DNA from: JAGQPD01 sp020426865
GTDB lineage: Bacteria > Planctomycetota > Planctomycetia > Pirellulales > Pirellulaceae
Reading direction: 5' to 3'
Length of the DNA: 64,000 nt
Assembly: GCA_041399065.1 (NCBI GenBank)
Contig: JAWKTN010000002.1
Location: forward strand, 744,001-808,000
Part shown: one piece after another, positions 28,424-37,887 of the stretch
Layout: each line of letters begins with the position of its first letter
How positions within the stretch are numbered: the first letter of the stretch is position 1
Translations under genes and position numbers: made by a program
Notes under the pieces: model-generated
Told to the model about the DNA's origin: nothing
What the model saw: the letters and a program-made list of their open reading frames with translations, nothing else
Databases searched by the model: none

Positions 28424-29443
28424 ATGGCACAACCCGCAATCCCCACCCCGGCTTCGGTCGCAACGCCGCATTCGGATGGCTCGGCCGGCTGGGACGCACG
28501 TGTTCATGCAATGCCGCAGCAGCGAAGGATCCCTGCCTGGATCCTATCGTGCTGCCTGCACTCGGCCATCATCACCGTGCTTGTCACCACGTATCGCTTC
28601 GTACCTCGAGGTGGGCCCACCGAGCCGGAACGGACCGGTGGCGTGGTGTTCGTCCATCAGGCGGGCGACCAACGAGAATATGTCGACGGCCAGGCAATGG
28701 AGTCAAGCCAGGCGGCAGCAGCCACGAACCCAAGCATCGACAATGCGTTGCCGACCGATAGCGACATTGCCGTCGACTTGTCGGGCGTCTTGCCAGCCAA
28801 TTCTGGCGAAACATCCAGCAGCCTCACGGACGCTCTGCCGACCGGTGAGGATCTCACGACGGGGGGCAAGCCGGGAGGCGGGATCGATGGCTCGGTGCGA
28901 ACCGAGGTCTTTGGCCTGGCTGCCGAGGGAACCAAGTTCGTCTATGTGTTCGATCGCAGCGGCAGCATGTCGGGCTACCAAAGTCGCCCCTTGATCGCCG
29001 CCAAGATGGAGTTGCTCAAAAGCCTGCAGGATCTGCGGAGCGTCCATCAGTTTCAAATCATCTTTTACAACGAGACACCACGCATCTTCCAAACCGGGCC
29101 GGGGACGCCGCGACTGGCTTGGGGAGATGACGCGAGCAAGGAGGCCGCCCGGCGTTTCGTCCGTGGGATTTCGGCGGAAGGGAGCACGCGTCACTTCGAA
29201 GCACTACGCCTGGCGTTGGGGATGCGGCCCGACGTCGTCTTCTTCCTCACCGATGCCGATGAACCGCGACTGTCGGACGACGAAATGCAACGCGTCCGCC
29301 GGCTGAACTACGGCACCACGATCCACGCCATCGAATTCGGTCTGGGGCTGCAACGCCGAACAGACAACTTCCTGACACAACTTGCCAAGCAAAACGGCGG
29401 GCAACATGTCTACGTCGATATCACAGGCCTGCCCGCTCAATGA
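28424..29443 (+). CDS. Membrane-anchored vWA domain protein
   Basis: A 339-residue protein. A cytoplasmic N-terminus of about 35 residues precedes one membrane helix (IPAWILSCCLHSAIITVLVT), then a low-complexity linker (to about 165) and a vWA domain starting KFVYVFDRSGSMSGY with the DxSGS metal site intact. It ends VYVDITGLPAQ. The next gene starts inside its stop (ATGA at 29440). As first gene of the ExbB/ExbD operon it is a candidate extracytoplasmic component. ATG 28424 is favoured over the ATG nine codons upstream. Confidence 0.85.
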   Translation: MAQPAIPTPASVATPHSDGSAGWDARVHAMPQQRRIPAWILSCCLHSAIITVLVTTYRFVPRGGPTEPERTGGVVFVHQAGDQREYVDGQAMESSQAAAATNPSIDNALPTDSDIAVDLSGVLPANSGETSSSLTDALPTGEDLTTGGKPGGGIDGSVRTEVFGLAAEGTKFVYVFDRSGSMSGYQSRPLIAAKMELLKSLQDLRSVHQFQIIFYNETPRIFQTGPGTPRLAWGDDASKEAARRFVRGISAEGSTRHFEALRLALGMRPDVVFFLTDADEPRLSDDEMQRVRRLNYGTTIHAIEFGLGLQRRTDNFLTQLAKQNGGQHVYVDITGLPAQ

Positions 29444-30483
29444 ACGATCACCTACCATCGACGTCGCTCCCCGCTATGGTACTTTTCTGCTGTATGTACC
29501 TCGCGACATGGACCATGCCTGCGATGGCGGACCAACTGCAAGTCCGCGATCCCAACACCGGCCGCACCATCGACTGGGAAGGGGAGATACTGGACGATCG
29601 AGCGGCCACGTTTGCGATCAAACTCAGCGGCGGGCTGGAAAAATCAGTACCGCGTGAGCGAGTTGTCTCATGGTCCGCGGAATGGACTGCCAGTTTTTCC
29701 GACGGATTGCGAGCAGCCGATCGACACGACTACGACACCGCGATCTCGCTATTTCGTGAGGCCTTGGGCCAAGAGCAGCGGCGTTGGGTCCAACGACGGA
29801 TCGTGGCGGAAATGGCGGCCGCCTACGCCCACAACGGACAGATCCAAACGGCTGCGGAAACCATCCTGTTGGCGCTCAATGACGATCCGCAAACCGAACT
29901 TTGGGACCGCGCGCCCTTGGCATGGCGTGCCGAAACCGCCGACGGCAGTTGGCAGACAAGAGCTTCACAATTGCTGGCACGAGACCAGACTCCCGCGGCA
30001 CGATTGATCGCCGCCAGCTGGCTGCTGGCAGGACGTGATCGTGCCAGCATCTTGCCGGTGCTTCGCGAACTCAGTCAGTCCAAGGAAGTAATGATTGCGA
30101 GCCTGGCACAGACACAATTGTGGCGTGTAGAAGTCGTTACCGCCGACGCCAATACCGCTCGACGCTGGTCCGAAGAACTCACACGCATGCCGCCCGAAGT
30201 CCGGCCCGGTGGTTACTTTCTGCTCGGACAAGTGCAGGCTCGACTGCAGGATCATCGTGGTGCGTCGTTGACGTGGTCGCGCATTCCGATGCTCTACGCA
30301 CACGTCGTACCACTAGCCCCCGCGTCGGCCATTGCCGCAGCAGAACAACTAACACAACTACGACAGGACAACGATGCCCGCATGCTCTACGAACTGGTCG
30401 TAAGAGATTACCCGAAATCCCCCGAGGCGGCCGAGGCCCAACAACAGCTCAACGCCATCACAAAACAAAGGACTGCCCGTTGA
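29440..30483 (+). CDS. Secreted TPR-like protein of the ExbBD operon
   Basis: A 347-residue protein with a signal peptide (cleavage near MADQ, residue 30), then a small beta region (GRTIDWEGEILDD ... KSVPRERVV) and helical repeats of the TPR type (YDTAISLFREALGQEQRRWV, MAAAYAHNGQIQTAAETILL, and C-terminal YELVVRDYPKSPEAAEAQQQ). It overlaps vWA upstream (ATGA) and ExbB downstream (TTGA). It probably acts in the periplasm as a protein-binding partner of the membrane complex. Confidence 0.78.
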   Translation: MNDHLPSTSLPAMVLFCCMYLATWTMPAMADQLQVRDPNTGRTIDWEGEILDDRAATFAIKLSGGLEKSVPRERVVSWSAEWTASFSDGLRAADRHDYDTAISLFREALGQEQRRWVQRRIVAEMAAAYAHNGQIQTAAETILLALNDDPQTELWDRAPLAWRAETADGSWQTRASQLLARDQTPAARLIAASWLLAGRDRASILPVLRELSQSKEVMIASLAQTQLWRVEVVTADANTARRWSEELTRMPPEVRPGGYFLLGQVQARLQDHRGASLTWSRIPMLYAHVVPLAPASAIAAAEQLTQLRQDNDARMLYELVVRDYPKSPEAAEAQQQLNAITKQRTAR

Positions 30484-31349
30484 TTCGTTCTCACGTGCCC
30501 AACTCGTTCCGACTGCTCTCCAGCTGGGCGATTTGCCTACTTGGGATCGCGTCCATGACCGCGCAGGCCCTGGCACAGGCAACCAACAACAACTCGGACG
30601 CAAATGGCACGGCGACCGAAACCGCTGGTTTCCTCGATATTGTCCTGGCTGGCGGTTGGGTCGGCATCTCGATCATGCTGGTCCTGCTGGCCCTGTCTCT
30701 GACGGCAGCCTACCTGGTTTTTGAACACGCGATGACACTGCGGCACGGCGAATTGATGCCCGCCGGCCTGGCCGATCAGGTTCGTGAGGCCATAACGCAG
30801 GGCAATTCCCAGCAGGTAGAACAACTCTGCCGCCAACATCCCAGCTTCTTGTCGTTCGTACTGCTGCACGGAATCAACGGCAGTGACGGTGGTTGGCACG
30901 GCGTGGAAAAAGCTCTGGAAGATGCAACGGCCGAACAGGCGGCCCGCTTGGGTCGCCGTATCGAATACCTGGCCGTGATCGGCAACATCGCACCCATGGT
31001 GGGACTGCTCGGCACCGTCACGGGGATGATCTTCGCCTTTCAGCAAGTTGCCACCACGCAAGGCGCCGCCAGCGCCGCCGATCTTGCCGAGGGAATTTAC
31101 CAGGCCCTGGTCACGACCGTGGGAGGGTTGATCATTGCCATTCCGGCGCTCGGTGCCTTCGCGATCTTTCGCAATCGTCTGGACATGCTCGTGGCGGAAA
31201 CCGCGTACCTTGCCATGCACGCATTGTCGCCCCTTAAGCGTCGCAAACCATCATCATTCCCGCCGCCCCCTCCGCCTCCCCCTCCACCGCCATCAAAACC
31301 ACCGCAACCTCGCGGTCCGGACGCCCCTTCACCAAGGAGGCATGCGTAA
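30480..31349 (+). CDS. ExbB/TolQ/MotA-type proton channel protein
   Basis: A 289-residue protein starting at TTG 30480 (overlap TTGA with the preceding stop; AGGA upstream); GTG 30495 is an alternative. It has a first hydrophobic segment, possibly a signal peptide (ICLLGIASMTAQALAQ), then the three helices typical of the family: GWVGISIMLVLLALSLTAAY, IAPMVGLLGTVTGMIFAF (the signature) and YQALVTTVGGLIIAIPALGA. The family passes protons to drive an outer partner. The tail is odd: twelve consecutive prolines then Lys/Pro/Arg residues (31261-31310), not a normal ExbB ending. Confidence 0.9.
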   Translation: MIRSHVPNSFRLLSSWAICLLGIASMTAQALAQATNNNSDANGTATETAGFLDIVLAGGWVGISIMLVLLALSLTAAYLVFEHAMTLRHGELMPAGLADQVREAITQGNSQQVEQLCRQHPSFLSFVLLHGINGSDGGWHGVEKALEDATAEQAARLGRRIEYLAVIGNIAPMVGLLGTVTGMIFAFQQVATTQGAASAADLAEGIYQALVTTVGGLIIAIPALGAFAIFRNRLDMLVAETAYLAMHALSPLKRRKPSSFPPPPPPPPPPPSKPPQPRGPDAPSPRRHA

Positions 31350-31777
31350 TGCAACTTCCAACACCTTCGCGTCACACCGGTGTGGGCTTCAACATGACTC
31401 CCATGATCGACGTTGTATTCTTGCTGATCATTTTCTTTCTGGTATCCAGTCATATGGCGCGGCAGGAACGGTCGATCCAATTGCCGTTGCCCACGGCCAG
31501 CACCGGAGAGGACGACGTGGAAACGGGGATGCATCGAATCACGGTCAATGTCAAAGCCGATGGAACGCTACTGCTGGCGGGTAACACGGTGACTGCCGGT
31601 CAACTGCGGGAACGTTTGCGTTACGAAAATGATGATCCAAATCATCCGGTACGCGTCAGCATTCGTTCGGACCGAACGTTGCCGTACGGTGAGGTATCGC
31701 CGGTATTGATCGCCGCTGCCGAAGCCGGCATTTGGGACGTTTCCTTTTCGGTCACCCGCAAGCAGGAGGGTCATTGA
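31349..31777 (+). CDS. ExbD/TolR family protein 1
   Basis: A 142-residue protein with one N-terminal membrane helix beginning GFNMTPMIDVVFLLIIFFLV; the Asp in MIDV is the conserved proton-relay residue. A periplasmic domain follows. ATG 31349 overlaps the ExbB stop and has AGGAGG eight bases upstream. It is the first of two ExbD genes, each coupled to the next by a stop/start overlap. Confidence 0.94.
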   Translation: MQLPTPSRHTGVGFNMTPMIDVVFLLIIFFLVSSHMARQERSIQLPLPTASTGEDDVETGMHRITVNVKADGTLLLAGNTVTAGQLRERLRYENDDPNHPVRVSIRSDRTLPYGEVSPVLIAAAEAGIWDVSFSVTRKQEGH

Positions 31778-32223
31778 TGCGTACGACGTTCTTGCGTCCC
31801 GGAGGTCGGCGACCGCTAGAAATCCCCATGACGCCGATGATCGACGTCGTGTTTCTGCTGCTGGTATTTTTCCTGTGGACGGCAAGTTTCCAGCTTCCCG
31901 AGCAAAACCTTCCGGTCGTGATATCGATGGCGGCCGGATCGGGCGCTGTGACAGAGACACCGCCGGAACAACCGGACTTCGATCTGATTGCGGTGCGCTT
32001 GCTGCGGCAAGACGAACGCCTGATTACGACGCTCAATGGTCAACACCTGACCGACTTGGGCGACTTGCAGGGTCGTTTGGAAGGTTTGGCTAATGTCCGC
32101 GCGGACTTGCCGGTTGTCATCGACCCGGCAGCGGATGTGCCTGTCGGAGATGTCGTCGACGTGTATGACACGGTGCGCATCGTCGGCTTCAACCAAGTGC
32201 AGTTTGCGGCGGAGCGTCCGTAA
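31777..32223 (+). CDS. ExbD/TolR family protein 2
   Basis: A 148-residue second ExbD-like protein with PMTPMIDVVFLLLVFFLWTA near residue 15 (conserved Asp present) and a periplasmic domain of about 100 residues. ATG 31777 overlaps the stop of the first ExbD and has AGGAGG seven bases upstream. Two different ExbD proteins with one ExbB suggest a mixed dimer in the pore, as inferred for other planctomycete and proteobacterial operons with two ExbD genes. Confidence 0.93.
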   Translation: MRTTFLRPGGRRPLEIPMTPMIDVVFLLLVFFLWTASFQLPEQNLPVVISMAAGSGAVTETPPEQPDFDLIAVRLLRQDERLITTLNGQHLTDLGDLQGRLEGLANVRADLPVVIDPAADVPVGDVVDVYDTVRIVGFNQVQFAAERP

Positions 32224-34913
32224 TGCCTGCGTTGCCTGCTATCTGGCTGTTGATTGCCCGCAACGGGAATGGCGGACTTGTTGGTGCCACATTTTTCTAC
32301 CTATGTTTGTACCCTTGTTTGCGCCATTGCTGTTGCCTTTGTGTAGCAGCGCAACTGCTCTTAGGTTCCCCAGCGATCGCGGCCGAACGGAACGACTTAC
32401 GGCTGGTACGATCACTACGTGAGGCGCGGTTATTCTATTTAGCCGGCGAGCTGTGCCGGGACAAATTGAATCAGTCGGATATTTCCCCGGAAGATCTTAA
32501 CGTTTGGACGGGGGAGAGAATCCAAAACGAGGTCGCACTTGCTCGGCAGTTGCCGCCGAGCGAACGAGAGGCGCGCTGGAACACGATATCCGAGACGGTT
32601 GCCGAATATGAACAGGCCCATTCGCGTGACCCGCGACTGATTGTCGTGCGGATGCAAGGTGCGTTGGCCTGGCTCACTCGCGCTGAGCTGGAAGTGGAAC
32701 GCCTGCGGGTGGGGACCACCAATGACATTGACGACGTGCGTCAAAAGTTGCGGGAGACAATCCAACAGATTGTCGAGTTGCAGGAGAATGCCCAGCAGTT
32801 GCTGCGTGAAAGTTACCGTGCCGCGCGCCGTACAACCGAGACAATGGAGTCATCAGAATTGCTGGCGCTGCAGGGACACCTTGTGTTCTATTTGGCTCAT
32901 GCTTATCGTCTGCAGGCAGAAAGCTATCCACAAGCCAGCGCGGATCGTGCCCATGCGGCGACACTGGCAGTCGCGCAGTTGCAGAACTCCGTAGCGGATC
33001 AAGCCCCAGCAGTTGTCGTGTGGCTCAGTCGTCGCGAGTCCATTATCTGTCAACGATTGTTGGAGAACTATCGCGCCGCCGCGGCCCAGTGTGCTCACTG
33101 GTTGGACGACGAAGGTCTGCCAGACGACTTGCGTGGACCGCTATTGGCCGAGTCCATACGCATCGCAATCGATCAACAGAAGCTGGACGAAGCGGCAACG
33201 CGTTGGGAAACGCTGTTACAGCAAGGCGATTGGTTGAAACAGAGCGCAGACGTGGCACTTGTGGGTGTGGAATGCCGAGTCGCACAGTGGCAAGCCGCCA
33301 TCGAGCGGCATGACGAGTCAGGAGTTTCGAGATATCAGCAGCTGGCAAGTGCGGCCGTGCGGCAGATAGAACAAGATCACGACGCCTATTGGTTGCGGCG
33401 GGCCGAAGGTCTGTTGATTGAGTCGGCGACGTCACAGTCGCAAGCAATGGCCGGTGCGTCAACCAGCGGCGACGTCTTGGTTCGTACGGCCGAGGGACTC
33501 TATCGGCGAGGCCAGGTGGATGAAGCAATCGCAACGCTCGACAAGGCCGTGACAGCGCTGAATTCTGGAACGCAGGACGGGACAGCGAGTAAAGACGCCT
33601 TTCCGTTGGCGTTTCAGGCAGCGGCGATGGAACATGAACGAAACCATTTCGCCGAAGCGCTTGGTCGTTTTCGCACGTTGGCGCTGCAACAGAAGACACA
33701 TCCACGCGCCGCCGAGGCGCATCGGATGGCGGTGTTAGATGCGGCGAATGTGCTGCGGGAGGAAAGTAGCAACGACAACCTCCGCCAGTACACTTCGCTG
33801 TTGGAAGAACACCTTGCTAACTGGCCGCAAGTAGAATCGGCCGACACCGTTCGCTGGTGGCAAGCACGACTGTTGCAGAACCGTGGCCAGTACCTGGCGG
33901 CTGCCGAGTCGTACTTGGGAATCCGTCCGAGTCACCCGAATTACGTTCAGGCCGTGTTAGCCGCCAGTGATTGTCAGTTGCAGGAGGCCCCGAGCACGGA
34001 TGCCGACCGATCCATCAATCCGGCAGTCTTTAGTCCGGACATGGCACGCTATCCTACGACGACATTGGAGCGAGCCGGGCGGGCTGCCAGACAATTCGAA
34101 TCGTTATGGCAGTCGCATCGAGGGCAGGCGGCATTGTCGAAGGCGGCACTGGCCGAATTGGTCTCGGCGGCTCGCATCCGCATGCGGTTCGGGTTGGGAG
34201 ATTACGAGATGGTATGGAGCGAGCTGTCGCGTCAAGCGACAGATGTCAGTCAGAACGAGAGCGACGGTGGGGCGTTGGCCCGTAAAGCACGTCTCGTCCT
34301 GATTGCGACAGCCGCGGGTGTCCAGCGCTGGCAAGAAGCCCATCAGCTGTTACTGGATACACCAGAACTGACGACCCCGGAACTGGCGGAACTGCTGCTG
34401 GCATGGGAGTCGATTGGGCTTGGGCATGACACCGAAGACGCGCGGCGCGAGACGGCCCAACTGCGATTGGACGCGCTGGAACATGGTGCACCCGCGGTGC
34501 AGTCCGCCGATGCCGCCACGCAACGGCTGTTTGGGATCATCAAAGCCTGGAGCCTGGCAGACACGGGGCGAATTCGCGAAGCGATCGAGTCCTTCGGTCC
34601 ATGGCAGGCAGCGTTGCCCGATGATGGCGACATTCAGGAGGCGTATGGGACCATCCTCAGCAAGTCCCCGATTCATGAGGTGCTGGAAGAGGCACGCGAT
34701 CATTGGCGAACGGTGGCCAACCGAGCCGACGACGGCACACCGAGATGGTTTCGCGCCCGTTACGCGTTGGCGCGGACCCACTGGCTGCTGGGGGATCGCG
34801 AGCGAGCACGGGAGGTGGTGGCGTTCGTGCAGGCCTTGCATCCGCAGCTGGGAGGTGAGCCGATAGCCGGCAAATTCCGCGAATTGCTGACTCAGCTGGA
34901 ACTCGGGCCATGA
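32223..34913 (+). CDS. Large secreted TPR-like protein of the ExbBD operon
   Basis: An 896-residue protein. It has a hydrophobic, Cys-rich N-terminus (about residues 20-52, CLYPCLRHCCCLCVAAQLLL), either a signal peptide or a membrane anchor, then helical repeats over almost the whole length (LREARLFYLAGELCRDKLNQ, YRRGQVDEAIATLDKAVTAL, HFAEALGRFRTLALQQKTHP). The ATG overlaps the stop of the second ExbD. No catalytic motif was seen. It is the last gene of the operon and probably the largest periplasmic scaffold of the complex; substrate unknown. Confidence 0.8.
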   Translation: MPALPAIWLLIARNGNGGLVGATFFYLCLYPCLRHCCCLCVAAQLLLGSPAIAAERNDLRLVRSLREARLFYLAGELCRDKLNQSDISPEDLNVWTGERIQNEVALARQLPPSEREARWNTISETVAEYEQAHSRDPRLIVVRMQGALAWLTRAELEVERLRVGTTNDIDDVRQKLRETIQQIVELQENAQQLLRESYRAARRTTETMESSELLALQGHLVFYLAHAYRLQAESYPQASADRAHAATLAVAQLQNSVADQAPAVVVWLSRRESIICQRLLENYRAAAAQCAHWLDDEGLPDDLRGPLLAESIRIAIDQQKLDEAATRWETLLQQGDWLKQSADVALVGVECRVAQWQAAIERHDESGVSRYQQLASAAVRQIEQDHDAYWLRRAEGLLIESATSQSQAMAGASTSGDVLVRTAEGLYRRGQVDEAIATLDKAVTALNSGTQDGTASKDAFPLAFQAAAMEHERNHFAEALGRFRTLALQQKTHPRAAEAHRMAVLDAANVLREESSNDNLRQYTSLLEEHLANWPQVESADTVRWWQARLLQNRGQYLAAAESYLGIRPSHPNYVQAVLAASDCQLQEAPSTDADRSINPAVFSPDMARYPTTTLERAGRAARQFESLWQSHRGQAALSKAALAELVSAARIRMRFGLGDYEMVWSELSRQATDVSQNESDGGALARKARLVLIATAAGVQRWQEAHQLLLDTPELTTPELAELLLAWESIGLGHDTEDARRETAQLRLDALEHGAPAVQSADAATQRLFGIIKAWSLADTGRIREAIESFGPWQAALPDDGDIQEAYGTILSKSPIHEVLEEARDHWRTVANRADDGTPRWFRARYALARTHWLLGDRERAREVVAFVQALHPQLGGEPIAGKFRELLTQLELGP

Positions 34914-35027
34914 CCAGTGCCAGATTGAGGTTTCTCATGGTATGTTTATGTCGTTTGACAAAACCCCATTCTGACAATATCAACGTTCATCCGATCATGA
35001 ACTGATCTCGAAGCAGAGTAGCCCGCA

Positions 35028-35828
35028 ATGCCGAAACTCGTTTGGCTTACCGACATACATTTGAATTTCGTCAGCGATAATGAAGTTGCCGCGTTTCTCG
35101 AAACTGTCAAGAACGAAATGCCCGATGCGGTACTCGTGGGCGGTGACATCGGCGAGGCTCATTCCTTGGCGAAATACTTGGAACAGATGGCTCACGCCTG
35201 GCCGTGCCGGGTCTATTTTGTACTGGGCAACCACGATTTCTACCATGGCTCGCTGGCGGGCGTCCGACAGATGACTCGCGAATTGTGCCAACGATACGAC
35301 AATTTGGTTTACCTCAGCGATTCAGAACCGATTGCCTTGACCGACCACCTCGCACTCATCGGGCACGACGGATGGGCCGATGCACGCGTCGGCGACTACA
35401 TGCGATCGGTCGTCATGATGAACGACTATCGCTTGATCGACGAACTGTCGCATTTGTCAAAGGAAGAACGCTGGGACGTGTTATTGGGCTTGGGCAATGA
35501 AGCGGCCGAATATGTCCAACAGGCGCTGACGAAGGCTTTGGAAGCCTATCCACGCGTCTTGTTCCTCACTCACGTTCCACCGTTGCGCGACGCGTGTTGG
35601 TACGATGGAAAGATCTCTGACGACGAATGGGCACCACACTTCACCTGCATGGCCGTCGGACATACGCTGATTGACCTGATGCGCATCTATCCCGATCGCA
35701 GCCTCACGGTATTCTGCGGCCACACCCATGGTGAAGGGATCTGCAACCCCTTGCCGAATATCACGATCCATACGGGAAGGGCCCAATACGGCCAGCCAGC
35801 CATCACCAAGATCCTGGATGTGGTCTAG
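35028..35828 (+). CDS. Metallophosphoesterase (calcineurin-like)
   Basis: A 266-residue protein with the family motifs in order: LVWLTDIHLNF (DxH), VLVGGDIGEA (GD), FVLGNHDFYHGS (GNHD), FLTHVPPLRDACW (H), and FCGHTHGEG (GHxH). These form the di-metal site. The family cleaves phosphomono- or diesters; the substrate cannot be read. No signal peptide is seen, so it is likely cytoplasmic. It stands alone after the ExbBD operon, 114 bases downstream. Confidence 0.92.
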   Translation: MPKLVWLTDIHLNFVSDNEVAAFLETVKNEMPDAVLVGGDIGEAHSLAKYLEQMAHAWPCRVYFVLGNHDFYHGSLAGVRQMTRELCQRYDNLVYLSDSEPIALTDHLALIGHDGWADARVGDYMRSVVMMNDYRLIDELSHLSKEERWDVLLGLGNEAAEYVQQALTKALEAYPRVLFLTHVPPLRDACWYDGKISDDEWAPHFTCMAVGHTLIDLMRIYPDRSLTVFCGHTHGEGICNPLPNITIHTGRAQYGQPAITKILDVV

Positions 35829-35868
35829 CCCGTGATTCTTACAGAAACGGTCGTGACCGATTCGTCAA

Positions 35869-36291
35869 CTACAGAGCGCGTGTCTTGCGCACATACTTGT
35901 GGCAATCAATGCAGTCCATCGTCACCTTCATGAAGGCCAGCGTGGCACCATCCAAGTTTTTTTTGCGAGCTTCGTCGGTGAGCGTATCGGCAAGATGCCG
36001 AAACTGTGCACTGCGATGAACATATTCCGGCGTCTGCAGTACCTGCCATTGCGCGGCTTGACTGAGCAGGCTCAACTGCTGGGCGTGCTTGGCCACGAGT
36101 TCGCAATTGTCGGTGGTGAGACCTTCCAGAATCCGTTGTGAATGTTCGAGCTTCGCCTGCATAAATACTTGCAGGGGATCGTCTTGTTTGTTCTCGGGTT
36201 TCTTTCCGGTCTGGCTGCGTCCGGCAGTAGCACAGACGAGAATAATCACAATAACAGCCAGTGCCAAATGATAAGGCGAGTATCGTTTCAT
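35869..36291 (-). CDS. Small c-type cytochrome, C-terminal CXXCH
   Basis: A 140-residue protein with a signal peptide (ALAVIVIILVCATAGRSQ) and a single heme motif CIDCH about ten residues from the end, preceded by helices. This layout resembles cytochrome c'/c-556 four-helix bundles. Its likely place is the periplasm, with an electron-carrier or gas-binding role. ATG 36291 is used; an ATG two codons upstream is possible. It is convergent with the metallophosphoesterase gene. Confidence 0.82.
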   Translation of the reverse strand: MKRYSPYHLALAVIVIILVCATAGRSQTGKKPENKQDDPLQVFMQAKLEHSQRILEGLTTDNCELVAKHAQQLSLLSQAAQWQVLQTPEYVHRSAQFRHLADTLTDEARKKNLDGATLAFMKVTMDCIDCHKYVRKTRAL

Positions 36292-36881
36292 GACCATGAT
36301 CGTGCCCCTGTTTTCTAGGGTGTTGCCACTTCCGGCTGGCGGAACGCCGCAGCCGCGGCGCGGTCAACTCCACCGAAGTTGCTCCACTAACCTACTCATC
36401 TATGCAACTTACGGGCCGACCAATCAATTCTTCGGCATGCCAGCAGCAACGACCCGCCAACGGGGCAAATGGCGGCACGACGGGCCGGGCAATCGTCAAA
36501 GGACGGCCAATCGAATACGGAAATCGCACGGAAACGCGCCACCGGCGTACCTCACATTGATTGGGCCGTGCGAAGTGGCACACGATACGTATCAAATCGC
36601 ACAGTCCCGCGGCGACGTTGCTTCCTATCCGCAAGCAGCAGTGAAACAACGACTGCATGTGACACACTGCCGTCTCACTGCGTTTTCCTCGGTACTCACG
36701 GAGGCACCAAGGGCGGAAGGCCCGGCGTTTCCTCCGCGGAAGGAACGCTGCCACGTTCACTTTGATGCTGGGGCGGTTGACAGACTCCCCCTCTCGCCGG
36801 AAAGCAGCTAAGATACTGGGGACAAGGATATTGCGGACAAAGGTGGGCCGTGAGTCCACAGATCCATTGAGGGGAGCCGAG
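36292..36881. other. Intergenic stretch, nothing recognised
   Basis: About 590 bases between the divergent cytochrome and isomerase-like genes. Long open frames on both strands (e.g. 36290-36811 plus, 36392-36901 minus) lack any family resemblance and have no ribosome binding site. A ribosome binding site for the next gene (GAGGGGAGCCGAG) is at its right end. Confidence 0.5.
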
Positions 36882-37706
36882 ATGAAATTTGCGATCTGCA
36901 ACGAGACGTTTCAGGATTGGCCATTTGAGAAGGCGTGCGAATTCGCTCGTGAGGTTGGTTATACTGGCATCGAAATCGCTCCGTTCACGCTGGCCCCATC
37001 CGCCACGGATGTGTCGGATTCCCAACGCCGCGAGATACGCCGGCAGGCCGAGTCGTTGGGGTTGCAGGTGATTGGATTGCATTGGCTGTTGGCCAAGACC
37101 GAGGGATATTATTTGACGACTCCCGATGAGGGCGTCCGCCACCGAACGGCGGAGTACATCCGCCAGCTTGCACGGCTCTGCCGTGACCTGGGTGGGGACA
37201 TCATGGTCCTGGGTTCGCCGCAACAGCGCAATCTGTTGCCAGGGGTCGGCCTTACCGAGGCGACAGGCCATGCGGTCCACGTCATTGAGCAGGTCTTGCC
37301 GACGTTGGACGAGTTGGGCGTCACGTTAGCACTGGAACCGTTGGGGCCGGCGGAAGGAGACTTCTGGACGACGGCCCAAGAGACAGTACAAACGATCGAG
37401 CGGATAGGTTCACGGCGAGTGCAATTGCACTTGGATGTGAAGGCGATGTCCAGCGAGCCGCGGCCGGTGGGGGAGACGATCCGACAGTCGCATCAACATC
37501 TGGTCCATTTCCACGCCAACGATCCCAACAAGCGGGGGCCTGGCATGGGAGACGTTGATTTCATTCCGATCTTCACGGCCCTCAACGACGTTGCCTATCA
37601 GGGTTGGGTTTCGGTCGAGGTATTCGACTATTCACCGGGCATCGAGTATCTGGCGACCGAAAGCCTGCGCTACATGCGCCAGTGTGCTGCGAAAATCGCA
37701 ACCTAG
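36882..37706 (+). CDS. Sugar phosphate isomerase/epimerase family protein (AP endonuclease 2 fold)
   Basis: A 274-residue TIM-barrel protein: KFAICNETFQDWPFEKACEF at the start, GYTGIEIAP (the Glu after strand 2), GLQVIGLHWLLAK, GGDIMVLGSPQQRNL, LALEPLG (metal Glu), QLHLDVKAM (Asp), HFHANDPNKRGPGMGDVDF and GWVSVEVFDYSPG (Glu). These give the usual metal-binding set. It probably isomerises or epimerises a sugar or cyclitol; substrate unknown. ATG 36882 follows a strong purine-rich ribosome binding site. No neighbouring sugar genes help. Confidence 0.88.
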   Translation: MKFAICNETFQDWPFEKACEFAREVGYTGIEIAPFTLAPSATDVSDSQRREIRRQAESLGLQVIGLHWLLAKTEGYYLTTPDEGVRHRTAEYIRQLARLCRDLGGDIMVLGSPQQRNLLPGVGLTEATGHAVHVIEQVLPTLDELGVTLALEPLGPAEGDFWTTAQETVQTIERIGSRRVQLHLDVKAMSSEPRPVGETIRQSHQHLVHFHANDPNKRGPGMGDVDFIPIFTALNDVAYQGWVSVEVFDYSPGIEYLATESLRYMRQCAAKIAT

Positions 37707-37807
37707 GTCACAAGCCTGTCATCGGCCCAGGACGGCGGGTTGTATCGATTATTCATGCCAACCGGTACGAATACGTAGCCTACACTTCAGATAGTAATTG
37801 TACGGAA

Positions 37808-37839
37808 CTGTCTCCGAATTGCGCTGTCTCCGAATTGCG
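37808..37839. repeat. 16-bp perfect tandem duplication
   Basis: The unit CTGTCTCCGAATTGCG occurs twice head to tail, 50 bases ahead of the lemA start. Confidence 0.85.
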
Positions 37840-37887
37840 CTCGGTGCAGTCCGCATTCAAATCCGTCTGAAGGGAAAGGGTTACGTA

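Noticed and set aside
36290..36901. Two opposing open frames in the cytochrome-isomerase spacer
   Set aside because: Neither has a ribosome binding site or family resemblance; treated as chance in GC-rich DNA.
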